From positions 1,293,263 to 1,357,262 of the forward strand of contig OY752148.1 of the NCBI GenBank assembly GCA_963573315.1: a DNA stretch of 64,000 nt, in the 5' to 3' direction. The stretch is from Entomortierella parvispora. Lineage: Eukaryota > Mortierellomycota > Mortierellomycetes > Mortierellales > Mortierellaceae. Below the pieces are notes generated by a model. It did not search any database and had not been told where the DNA came from. It saw only the letters and a list, made by a program, of their open reading frames with translations. The translations under genes and the position numbers were made by a program. Numbering within the stretch: the first letter of the stretch is position 1; the number at the start of each line of letters is the position of its first letter. Shown in pieces: positions 10,188-21,316 of the stretch.

Positions 10188-10925
10188 GATGAGGGGGTGT
10201 TGTAAGGGAGGGATTCGTTATCGAGTTTTTTTTTTTTTTTTTCTTTTTTCTTTTTTTGTTGTCGTTGAGGCTGGTGATAAGAAATGGAAGAGGGACTCCG
10301 GCTGTCAAGACAGGGCGTTACGAAGGCGGACAAGGGAGACGGAGGGGAAAGAGAAAGGAAGAGAGCCAAACTACTGTACGAACTTTAACTCCCAAGAGAA
10401 ATAAAAAGATTGAGAGCATTCAGCAGCCTTCACCAATCTCGATCGTCAACTCCGAGATCTGAGCTCAAAAGCATGGCCTCCGTTCCCTGGAGCGCAGGGT
10501 TACCAGATAAACAGGAAAGCTGTTCTGGTGTTGACCAAACAGCATAGCATCCACATGAAAAGTTTTGCAGGTTCTGTAGCATCTCCTTTCTCAGAATCCT
10601 CGTCGAACATCCACGCCACCTAGCTTCCATCTTGTGGATGATCTGTCCTGACAGCACGTCGCTCACTGGTCAAACTACTCCGTCGGTCGGTTCTGGCGCA
10701 GAGCCCAAAACTTCGTTCTCTCCTACCAACCAAGTTGTTGTTCAGCACAAGACCGGCTTTCGAAGATCTAAGCGACTTTCACCGCCCAAAACGTGCTACT
10801 TAACCCATCAACTTCATGCCTCATTGCTTCTAACGTGCTCATGCCTTCTTGAACAGGTGTGGCACAGTTGAGTACACAGTCCTGAAGGCCCATCAGATGG
10901 ACCTCCACGCGTTTTTCCTAATAGT
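10188..10925. other. intergenic / promoter of the minus-strand membrane protein gene
   Basis: Starts with a 16-base poly-T tract next to a second T-rich run (about 10227-10258) just upstream of the start at 10187. No coding sequence with protein-like composition was found; short minus-strand frames near 10430-10670 are weak. Confidence 0.4.
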
Positions 10926-11549
10926 TTAGACACATATATCACATTCTGGGTGGTGCGAATTATTTGAAAACGTAAGTGCACCCCACATTCGTTCACGTGC
11001 TCTTGGGGACTTGAAAAGAACCTCTCTCATGAAGATCAGAAGGGTTTTACGAAGTACGCCTAGAAAATACTCGGGATTTATTAATATGAGGACAAGACAA
11101 GCGGCCGGCAAACATGTCCAACTCTCCCGCCAATATAATCATTGCACATGACTCGCTCTCGAAGAACTTGAGTGATTTCCATACTCCCCAACGCTCGCAT
11201 CATATTCATCGATACTAGATGTTCAGTCTTCTTGAGTGGTCGTATGTGCTTGGACAGATCCATCTTGGGGTCCATTTTGAATATTGGGCAAGTTGGAATG
11301 AGTACCGAGGTTAATTGTCCCTCATGAGGTTGTACTTTGCATCACCGACCATATATAATCTCTGTCATCCTAGATAATGAATCGCCGTGGCGATGGTATT
11401 CCTCTTTCACTTTTGATGTAAACGTTGATCCCATCGTTTCCCAAGTTCTTGATGACCGAGGAAAGTGACCTGCCACCAAACCCCCGGCGTTGATGGTTCG
11501 TTTTGTGGCAAAATATCCTCATCATTTTTGGGTGGTGGAGGCGTAAGGG
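10926..11549 (-). pseudogene. coding-like remnants downstream of the SIM-protein gene
   Basis: On the minus strand several stretches look translated but lie in different frames: about 11549-11411 directly in frame after the TGA of the upstream gene (…TPPPPKNDEDILPQNEPSTPG…), a stretch near 11410-11340 in another frame, 11275-11081 (…KTEHLVSMNMMRALGS…), and 11100-10926 (…PEYFLGVLRKTLLIF…). No consensus introns connect them. They may be decayed 3' exons of the gene at 11551-12877, or chance frames. Function unknown. Confidence 0.25.
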
Positions 11550-11550
11550 A

Positions 11551-12877
11551 TCACACCTCTATCTGCGTCTGAGGAACAGGAATAGGCGTGGTCCTGATTC
11601 TCTTCTTGTCTTCTTCGTCTTCCTGCCGCCTCCAGAGCTCCAGGACGGGATCTGTGAAGATCCTAATGCGCGGCGAACTTGCGTATTTCAGTACAACTTC
11701 GCGATAATACCGGTGGTACCTCTTTGCTGTGACTTTGTCACCCTTTGCTCCACACCAGACCTATGCATATGAATAGCAGAATACCAATACCTCAATCTGT
11801 CAGCCATGTCTGGGTAAGTGGATAATAGGAAGAACGCCTTACTATTGTTTATAATCTTACCTTCCAAAGGACTGTACCAAGTTCCATTTCTTGATCCTCG
11901 TGTTGTTGCATCCTCCGATCGTGATCATGGGGACTGCCTACACCGTTTGTCTGCTTTTGTGTAGCGTCTGTCATTGGTACAGGGCCAGGCATCGGTGATT
12001 CAGGATTTGCCATGGGTATCGCGAGATCAGGCGTCGGAGGTGGCACCAAGGTCTTTGAACGTGAGCGATGGTCTGGACTCGGGGATGCTTTCAAGGACGG
12101 AGATCGCCGTAGAGTCACAATACCAGATTCCATCACTTCGTCTTCTGGATCGTCGCTATTGCGATCAACTTCATTATGATAATCCCGTCGCTTGTCCTTT
12201 TGATGTGGGATCTTTTGATATGAGATCTTGCGGCTGCCTTCATCGCTGTCATCATAATAGTCGTCGTAGTCCTCGTCATCATCCTCATCTTCAAAGGAGC
12301 TGTCCTCTCGGTAATCTTCATCTTTTGCATCATCACAGTCAATCTCCATATCAGAGTCAGCATCATAGTCTGTCTCGACTTCGTATTTTCCTGGCTGGGG
12401 TTCACAGACTTTAGGTGGCTGATTATTAGATTCCATTCTGTCGTCGTTGTGGGGCTCGACAGCTGGGACAAATTTTCTGTGGACATGGGGATCGTCATTC
12501 TCGTCGTCATCCAAGGTTAAATCAATGACCTCGGTTGGAAGTGCCGTTCCTTTTCCGTTCTGGCTGCTGTCACTGTCAATAGAGGTGACTGCAAGGTGGG
12601 AGATGAAAAAGTTTAGAGAATTGCTGCTGCTATTGCTGTAGCTGTGGCGGAGGTGTCTATGGCTCTGTTGCTTGCGCTGGTTTTGGTGCTGGCAGAGATC
12701 CTCTCCTCTGGAAGAGGATCTGGACCACCTCGGTTTCCGGTAGGGCTCAGGCCTTGTATGAGAACTTGAATCTTTCTCGGGTGCACGGATCGAAGCCTTG
12801 GCCGATCTAAGCTTGTCGAGCGCTTCTTGCGTCTCCAGCCATGCATCGATGTCGTACGATTGACTTGGCTTGACCAT
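11551..12877 (-). CDS. acidic protein with SUMO-interacting motif, unknown family
   Basis: Two exons, 12877-11861 and 11760-11551, joined by a GT-AG intron (donor GTAAG, acceptor CATAG) in phase 0, give 408 aa. The start MVKPSQSYDI is preferred because the longer upstream frame is not protein-like. Residues 117-122 are VIDLTL followed by DDDEND, a classic SUMO-interacting motif. The central region (about 140-240) is highly acidic (EDEDDDEDYDDYYDD), then Ser/Pro-rich; the last exon contains a compact, basic-aromatic block (KRYHRYYREVVLKYASSPRI). Composition suggests a nuclear, SUMO-binding, chromatin-associated protein, but I recognise no domain. The frame continues for ~45 codons beyond the TGA at 11551-11553 with coding-like sequence, so the natural C-terminus is uncertain. 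Confidence 0.65.
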
Positions 12878-13655
12878 TTGCGATGATGTGTGCGAAATAC
12901 CGACACTGCTACAAGTAAAGGAATATTTGTGAGGAAGTGCGGTATAGGAGTGATGTGGTGTGAGGGTGATGAAGGAAACAAAGAAAGAAAGAAAAGAAAA
13001 GAAAAGAAAAGAAAGAGACGATGCTAGTCCCCATGGTGATAGAAATACAAAACAATAGGGGAGGGGTGTGCCACAGTCTTTTTTGGTTTTGGTGGCCACA
13101 AAGGGACCGTTCGTTCGCTTGATCCCTTTCCTTTTCTGAGAAAAACCGACAGCGGCAATCTCGATAGACACAATCCAAGGAATCATTCATGCATGCACAG
13201 GCCTGCGTGTGCTTGAACTCTCTGTCCGTTGGTTTTGTTCCCATATGAAGGTGACTTGTCCCTCTGGGCTTCTCTAGCGTGGACTGAAGTGGACAGCATC
13301 GCCTGTGATGGCGAGAGAGGAACTGATGGAAGAGAAGCTGGCTGGGGCAGGCAGAGATGTCAGCCGAGGTTGTCGGCCGAAAGAAGACCTGCAAGTCCGC
13401 AGACGTAGCGCAGACGTAGAAATCTTTTTGCTTCGGAACTCTTGACTCCTCTCAGGGCTCAGGGCTCAACAGGTTCTTTGTCGGACCAGAATCTGAGATC
13501 ATTTTGACGCGCCAGTGATCATTGTCGTAGTAAACGGCAGAGAAAGCCCCGAAGTCCTTCTTTCATCACAAGCCAGTCCGAGGTGATCGCGCCCGCCACT
13601 CTCAAAAACACGGGTGTATTTCTCAACTCTCAGTGCCGATGTCACCTACTGGTGC

Positions 13656-13692
<37 letters not shown>

Positions 13693-14242
13693 CGATGGCT
13701 GTCCCTCGCACTGTACTTTCGCACGTTGTGGAAAAACTCAAGGCGCTCAGGCCGCGTGCTGATATGAATAGAGGTAGCTACTGGTCACAAAGTCCACCGT
13801 GCACGTGCAGGCGATTGGAGAGGAGATGGTGGCGAACCCTCGCGGCCTCTTTCCCCCCTGTCTACCTTGTTTTACTTTTTCTCTCATCCACCAGCCAAGC
13901 TGTTAGGTTCCATGAACAACAGAGCCCGAAAATGATCTTTTTCTCGCGTTGATCGTACTGTACTTCCTCTCCGCCCATTTAGGAATTACACATACCATGG
14001 ACAAGCACGCTCCAAAGAAGTAAACGATTGGCTGGTGACAAAGTCCCGCAAACCCAAAAACCACCCTAGTTGCTATTTGCAGAAGATACAGAGTTGGCAT
14101 ATCCAGCCAACGATGGCCGCTGACTCCACCCGGGAGAGATCGTGTTGACGGCGAAAGAAGAATAGATTTTGGTACAGGTTTATTGGACGGGGGGAGAGGA
14201 GGAGGGTGGGTGGGTTCTTTTTCTTTGCATATGATGTTTCGT
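12878..14242. other. intergenic, no gene seen
   Basis: About 1.4 kb between the minus-strand SIM-protein gene and the 3' end of the formin gene. It contains AAAAG-type repeats (about 12985-13015) and a TTG trinucleotide run (about 13658-13692). No convincing coding region. The part next to 12877 presumably holds the promoter and leader of the SIM-protein gene. Confidence 0.45.
13658..13692 (+). repeat. (TTG)n microsatellite
   Basis: Roughly eleven uninterrupted TTG/TGT units in non-coding sequence. Confidence 0.85.
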
Positions 14243-17200
14243 CTATGGCTCTTGCAAGCCATTATCTTCCCGAAGGGACGTCAGTAGATCTTGAGCCTTG
14301 ACAGATACTGACGCTGAGTGCTCCGCGCGGTTCTTGCGACGACGATCCCTCCTTGACGCCTCATTATCGCCACCATTTCGGAGTGTCTCCAGCAAACTGT
14401 CCATCATTCCCTTGTCGTCGCTGCCTCCGTCTACATCGGATGTAGAGCCTGTAGGGAAGAGATGATAGAAAAAATAGGTATCAATAAAAATGATCAGATC
14501 GCCGGCCATGACAAACAAACCGGCCAGACTAGGAACTGCCAGAGGGGTCCCATCTTACCTTCGCCGTTAATGTCCGGGACTTGGAGACGATTCCTCTTGG
14601 CTGCAATCTGTTCTTGTCGAAGCCTGGCCGCCTTCTTCGCCTTTTCGCGCTGGGTATCCTTTTCTCTTTGCTTGCGGTTGTCATCTCTTGCTTTCTGTAA
14701 ATCCCAGAATAAAAAGGTACGACTACGTGTTAAGAGCGCGATGTAACGGAATCATAAAACAAATCAAAACCGTATCAAGAGTAATATACCTCAAATGAAG
14801 CCGTAAAGGTTTTGAAAATTCCAAAGAATTCATCTGGCTTCATGATGGACGGGTTCTCTCCATAAAACTTGACCACGTCCTTATAAAGGGTATCCATTGT
14901 GGCCATGGCCGCTTCCGCCTTCAAAAACTCTTTTTCGGCCGACTCAATAAATGGCGTCATGACCTCGCAGAACCGGTCCTCAGGACATGATTGGTAGCCG
15001 TTGTAGTAATGGGTATCGAGCTCCGTTTTGATCTCCTTCAGCTTTGTCTTGATTAGGTTAAAGTCGGACTGCAATTCGGGCAGTGATACTATAATACAAC
15101 ACATTTGAGATTGTTAGCTAGTGTGAATTGACAAGAATGCACATATACATGTCGCCACCAGGCCTTTTGTTTGTTACCTCGACAAGCCTCGCCACAAGAG
15201 CTGATCTCGGTCTGGTACTTCAAGAGATCGGGAAGTGTCGACTCGGTGATGTTGGTCAGGAAATGCAAAAGGGTCATACTAGGAGCATTGGAGGCCTTCG
15301 TATCCACGAGCTATTGTAGAGCACTATAATCAGCATCTCACACTTGCAGAAAACAGTCCCTGTATCGCGATATAGCCAGTCAACGCAACATACCTTATTG
15401 ATGCTTGCAATCTTGAAACCAAACGCTCCTCCGTTATGACTTCCTCCGTTCATGTAGTTTCCAAGCATGAGAATCAGGTTAAGCAGCTCCTTGAAGTACT
15501 TGGCGTTTTTCAATCCCTTCGATGCCGCTGAAATAGCCAAAATGGACTGCAGGAGAGAAGAACAAAACAGCTTTGGATAAGAATTTGACAGGCAGAGTCA
15601 AGGACGGTCTCTGAGATCTCCGAAATAAACGTACCTCGTTCACGCCATCGATCAAAGACTGGAAGATGACTTTAAATTTGAGTCCTTCCAGACGTTGCTG
15701 GTATCTATCAATGTGCAGGATCTGCGAAAGCGCCGAAAGATCAGATCCTTGATTAGTACCAGAATGTACGCGACGTTGCAAACCAATTTACGGACTTGAC
15801 CCTCACCTCAACAAAGAACGCCTCGGCTCTACCCAACATCAACTTCACATCGTCGGGCGCATCCTTGTACTCCAAAAGCTTTCCGGTCTAAAAAATCCAA
15901 GCATTCGGTCGACCATTAATAAGGTTGCTGCAATACAAAAACCGCTTCTTTACAGAGCTTTCGCTACATTTACCTCTTCTGCCTCAGGGACAAACTTCAA
16001 AAGGTTAGTAATCTGCACCAAGCTCATAAACTCCTCGTCCATGCGGAAAATGGCCAGACGGATTTCAGGGTTGGTATGCTTCATGCCACCCAACATCAAA
16101 TTGATCTGATGAGCACGACGTTGCTCCACAATGAGGATCTCACGCGCCTTCTTAGAGGCCCGAGGTTCTAGAATATCAGACGTGAAGAGAGTGCCAGTTA
16201 GAGGCTCTGTCCTGTGATCTGAAATTCATAATCACAATGTATAAACCGCAGTGTACCTCTGTGTTCCATGACTCTCGCGACGAAGAGCTGCTCCATGCTT
16301 CCAAAAATGCCACTCTCCCCCAAGGCTTTCTGAAGGGCATCTTCATCAACGCCTCCAGAACCCCAGACAGTATTTCCGACAGACATGTAGTTCAGTTTGT
16401 CCCACTGCAACGTCTTCAGCTTGACGCCGGCCGTGGCACCCTCCTTCTTTTTGTTACCCAGCATCATTCCGGGTCCTGGGGGTGGTGGTGGCCCACCTCT
16501 GCCTGGTGGTGGAGGGGGTGGAGGCGGTCCTCCAGAACCAGGTGGTGGAGGTGGGGGAGGAGGTGGTGGACCTCCAGTTTTGGGCGGTGCAGGTACTGTG
16601 GTCTTCTTCAGGATGGGATCACTTGTGCCGAGCTTCTTCTTCTTTGCAGCCAACAGGGCGGCAAAACTTCCTGGTGCCGGTTCGTCAGAGTCAGAATCGG
16701 AGTTCTGGCCTCCAAACTTGGCGCCATTGTTCTTGGCCATCATACCGAGAAGTCCCGACATACCTCCTGGAGATGTCGGAGTTGATGGGACGCTCGTGCC
16801 TGGAGGTGGGGGTGGAGGTGGTGGTGGAGGTGGTGGTGGTGGCGGACCTCCTGAAGGTGGAGGAGGAGGGGGCGGTGGAGGCGAACCGGAAGGTGGTGGT
16901 GGAGGTGGAGGTGGTGGTGGTGGTGGCGGTGGCGCTCCAGTTGGGGGTTCGGATGTAATCTCGATATCTAATGCCATAAAACAAGCGGTCAGATTCAGAA
17001 GACCCCAGTAAGGCATCACGTTCAATTTAAGCAAAAACACTTACCACCATCGACATCGATCAAAAGGTCTTTGTAGCTTCCGTGACGGCGGCGTTCTGGT
17101 CGAGTAATGGGCTTTTCTACAGTGATTCCTCCAGACCCCGCTTCTGCTCCTGTTCCAGTGTATTGGTATCCATTCAGCTTTTCCAGATTCTTTGTCAGGG

Positions 17201-20200
17201 CCTGATCTTCTTTCACTGGCAGGGTTGGTGCTTGGTTGCCATACCGCTCCTGCATTTTGGTACCTTCGATCCTTGTCTGTTCAATTATACGTCGAATTTT
17301 CTCCTTATCCACAGGGGGGTATTCTCCGTTATAAGTATAAGTGCCGCCTCCCATGCCGTTGCCTGTACTTCCAGTGCCGATAGAAACACCAGTCTGCATT
17401 CCGGCCTCTGCCATGAGTGTATTTGCATCTTGCAATGACTTCAACAGATGTTTTAGCTGAGATTCTTGTGCCGCCAATTTGTGCTGCGTCTGCGTCTCTA
17501 CGTCATTCAGTTTGACTTGGAGGGTCTGGATTGTATGGCGAGATAACCTCAATAGGTCCTCCAGTGAGTAAATGTTGGACTTCAGTTCTGACACCACGCC
17601 ATCTAGTAAGTGATAAACAAGACAACAATGATTAATACATGGTGTCCTCAAAATTCAGTCTGCGCAAGCCTGCTACCTCGACTTACCATCTTGCTGACCC
17701 ACTTGAAGTTCCAATTCGTGCTTTTCGCGGGTGACTCTTTCCAAGTCGTGACGAGCCTGTTTTGCATCTTCAAGAGCCACATTCAAGCGGTCCTGGTCCA
17801 CTAGCTTGCTCACCAACTGGTTCACCGAAATACCAATCTTTTGATCAAAGTCATCCGTGATCCCTTTCCGGTCCAGCACTACTTGAGTGACAATCGCATC
17901 CATGAGCTGAAAGTACCGGATCCTAATTCGATTCAAAGTCAGGTCATTAGGATGTGCATTAAGTCACAGGTCACATTGAATATTAGATCCCCTTAGACCA
18001 ATGTAGTGTACCTCAAGTCTCCTTCTTCACGAATGAGCAACATATGTTGAAGGAGAGAAAGGAAGAAGTCATAGGCCCTGCTACTTTCCACTGAGCGAAG
18101 TAGTGCATGGAAGACATCGTATGGGTCCGACATGTCGTGAAGGATCTGATGGTTGTAAAATTCGACCATATCCTCGTAATCATTTTCAGCCTCATCCTCG
18201 TAAATATTCAATTGTCTGTCGATCAAGTCGTGATTGAGACTTCTCATTTTCTAAAAAAAAAAATCCAAAAACGTTAATGTCATTTCTTGTGCCTGATAAT
18301 TTTCTCAAGATCAAAAGCTGGAACTTACAGAAATGATTCGTGTCAACCCACTTGTTGTTAATTGACTCCTGAGATGCACTCGAAGCTCAATATCATCCAC
18401 CACTTGAAGCAGCGCGTTGATAAATACGACATTCGAAAGCTATAAATACAAGATAGATCGTACTGTGAGAATCGGCCCTTGGGCTCTATCCTTTGATCCT
18501 CCAGCCAGACAATCCGGTGCGTGGTTGGCAGATACATACCACATATTCAATGAGATGACTGTCCATGGTGCCAGCCTTCTTCAGATCTTCACTCATTCCG
18601 ACCATGGTTCCAAAGCGCCCTCGACCATCGATTGTATTTTCCAAAATTCGCATCCAGGCGTCAAATCGAGCACTTTCTTTCCAGTATTCCTGTACTTGAT
18701 CGAGACCTTCCAAGACCAGCTTGTGACCCATCGGTACTTCGCAGTAACAAAGGAAAGTGAGGACCTCGACCACAAGTTTCCTCGTCTGAAGTTGAGGAGA
18801 TGTGATGGAGAAGCATAGTGCAGAGATACAAGGAGGATGTTTGATCGCCTCTTGAGCACCCCATCTGTTGTTGAGCAGAGTTTTCAAGCACTTGACAATC
18901 TCGTGTTCCATGGCCAAATCTGTGTCTCGCCTAAAATTCAAGTATTTGTCAGGACATTGATATCATTTGCATACGGGCACCTAAGCTTATTGATCCAAGA
19001 CGCCATGATTATGTACCTTGAGGGGCGATGGTTCAGCGTAGCCAGAGAAGACGACAAGATTTGCTGTCCACGATTTTGGATAAAGATGCGAACCCATCTA
19101 AAGGTTATAAAATAGACCATTATTGCTGTTAATCCATTGTCCTGCAGCTTTGAGTCATCTTTTGCTTTGTGTCATAGCACTCAGTCAACTGATCATACGA
19201 TATTGGCTGGGATTTGAGCGACACATGGAGGGCGACGAGGACTTTGATATCCATGTTCCTAAAGTCCGCATCCGATTGCATCTTGCGCACATAGTACTCT
19301 GGGGACGTTTTGTCGATATAGCCCTCCTCACGTTTCCTTGCCTAGAACAATTTGAAGTGGCTTTCGTTTAGTACCTGTTCATTTGACCCTCGAGATGGTA
19401 CTTTCCCGATAGTAGAATGCCTTCATTTTTGCTCACCTTGGTCTGTTCCTGAGACTCGTGCTGGTAGATGAGTTGCCACTTGTTATCCATGGAAAGTCCA
19501 GCCATTGCCTTTCTTTTTTCCGGCTCGTGCATGCCCATATTATTCTAGTCCAGAGGGCGACGAGTTTTTTCCAAGTGTAGTCAAAGTATGAGAGCGTTAG
19601 TGCGAGAACTTTTTTTTTTTTTTTTTTTTTTTTTTTGGCACGAGCGCGTAACTGCCCGTTTTTGTATCTGCGCCTTTGTCGTGTCGCATTTTGTTGCGAA
19701 CAGTTTTGTTTGTCCATCCTCCCAACAACCCAACAACGACAACAAAGTTTCCAGAACTTGCCATAAAGTCAACGAAACGATCCTCGATTTCCTGGTCCGT
19801 TCGCGGACGTGCCAATGACATGGCTTCTGTCCGACCAGCCTCACTGGCAGTGCCCGAGGTCGAGGTCCTGTACGATCGAACGGACTGTGCATCGTAGTTG
19901 TTGGGCGAGGTCGGCCGGTCTAGGCCAGAAGAGCCGCGGTGATGGCCCGAGCTAAAGCTAGAAATAACGCTGGAGGTTGCCGCAGAGACCGAGCCAAAGT
20001 AAGGCGAGGCTGAGGCCGAGAAGTGGGAAGGATGGCCCCTGCCAGAGGAAAGGGGCGGGGACGAGGTCGAGTAGTCGCCAGAATGGGACTGATGGCCATG
20101 CATGCCACCGTTGTTGGCCCTGGAGGATCCATTGTTGCTGACGAGGGTGGAGAGGCTGGTGGTTGTGCTGTTGTTGTTGGAGTAGGTGCTGCCAGAGCCG

Positions 20201-20433
20201 TTGTTGTAGGTGCCGCTGCTGCTGCTTGCCGCCGAAAGGAACTGGTCGCGATCGCCCTGGTTTAGACTGACGCTGGCCCGAGGCTGATAGGTGGTCTGCG
20301 GCACAAACGGCGGAGAGCTGGCATGAGGAAAGAAGGCCGAGGTGCCACCAGGATTCGGGGTCGGGAAGGAGATTGAGATTGGCGGTGAATGCTTGGTCGA
20401 CTTTTTCTTGCCCAGGTGCAGGAGTTTGTCCAT
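14243..20433 (-). CDS. diaphanous-related formin (actin nucleator)
   Basis: Formins nucleate and processively elongate unbranched actin filaments. Eighteen exons: 20433-19744 (3' end approximate), 19544-19437, 19341-19199, 19097-19017, 18930-18540, 18439-18329, 18250-18012, 17922-17687, 17602-17045, 16967-16257, 16167-15974, 15887-15807, 15721-15635, 15546-15394, 15310-15178, 15088-14790, 14694-14559, 14448-14243; all phases agree and give 1518 aa. Order: Ser/Gly/Asn-rich head; GTPase-binding/FH3 region (…FVDFM…NMGMHEPEKRK…KWQLI…WVRIFIQNRG); coiled coil (~580-720); FH1 with long poly-Pro runs (~860-1000); FH2 starting at KLKTLQWDKL and including LMLGNYMNGG; DAD motif MDSLLETLRNGG (~1466-1477) with a basic RRDRRRK patch. 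GBD plus DAD implies Rho-type autoinhibition. The first donor is non-consensus, so that junction is the least certain. Homologues are fungal Bni1/SepA/For3-type formins. Confidence 0.95.
19610..19636 (+). repeat. 27-base poly-T tract in formin intron 1
   Basis: An uninterrupted T run (poly-A on the gene's strand) lies within the first intron of the formin gene. Confidence 0.9.
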
Positions 20434-21201
20434 GACGACGGGGATGGATGGACGGATGGAAGAGGAAGAAGAACAAGAGGAGCGAGGGAATGACCTCGTC
20501 AAGGTCTGGCTGTCGGTCGGTCTGTCTGCGTGTCTGTGTGTATGCGTGTCTATCTATCCCTTGTGTGAAAGTGCGCGCCTTTGCCCAGGAGTAGAAGAGA
20601 GATGAAGGTAGAGATGAGGAAAGGAGAAGGGCAATGGGGCGACCCGAGAGATTATACAAAAGGCAGCAAAGATAGAGAGAAAGAGAGAGAGAGAGAGCCC
20701 GAGAGAGAGAGAGCGGGAGAAGGAGTAAAAAAAGAAAGAGGTCGTGATGGTGATGATGAGATGGATGTCTTTCCTTTCGTCCCTTTCTTTCCTTCATTCC
20801 TTCTTCACACTGGCTGCGTGTGTTCCTTTCTTTCCCTGTTTCCCCCTTTCCTTTCCCAAACCACCGCGTCCCTGTCCTGCATCCTCCTTCTCCAGCCAAC
20901 ACTCGACTCATGCTCTCCATCGCTGCTGCTGTTGCTGTTGCTGCTTCTACTGCTACTGCTACTGCTGCTGCTTCTGCTGCTGCTGCTGCCACTCACACAC
21001 ACACAAGCGCGCAACGTGCACAAAGAGCTCATTTTGCTCTCTTTTGTCCTTCTCTCTCCTCGGGCACAGAAGGGGACACACGCGAGTTGGACTTGTGTAC
21101 GTGACACGTAATCTTTTTTTATTTCTTTTCTATGGGTGCAGTGCAGTGAGCAAAGTGCAAGGTGAGTGCCATAGTGAGTAACAGTAATTGAGTCAAAAGT
21201 A

Positions 21202-21256
<55 letters not shown>

Positions 21257-21316
21257 AAAAAGTACAAGTGAATTGAGGGTTCTGTTGTTTTGTAGTGTTG
21301 TGTGAAGCGACATCCT
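20434..21316. other. formin promoter region rich in simple repeats
   Basis: No gene. It contains GA-rich repeats (about 20675-20715), a GCT/GCTACT trinucleotide region (about 20925-20990), a CA-like stretch (about 20993-21003) and the GT microsatellite listed separately. It separates the formin start codon (20433) from the stop of the transporter gene (21317). Confidence 0.6.
21205..21255 (+). repeat. (GT)25 microsatellite flanked by a 13-bp direct repeat
   Basis: Pure GT dinucleotides over 51 bases. The 13-mer AAAAGTACAAGTG occurs immediately at both edges (21195-21207 and 21258-21270). Confidence 0.95.

Noticed and set aside
16397-17011. Gly-rich open frame on the plus strand opposite the formin FH1 region
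   Set aside because: It is the antisense of the poly-Pro tracts; the formin exon structure and domain matches explain the sequence fully.
20581-21181. Long plus-strand open frames upstream of the formin gene
   Set aside because: They consist of simple-repeat translations (Arg/Glu and poly-Leu/Cys) and have no protein-like composition or splice support.
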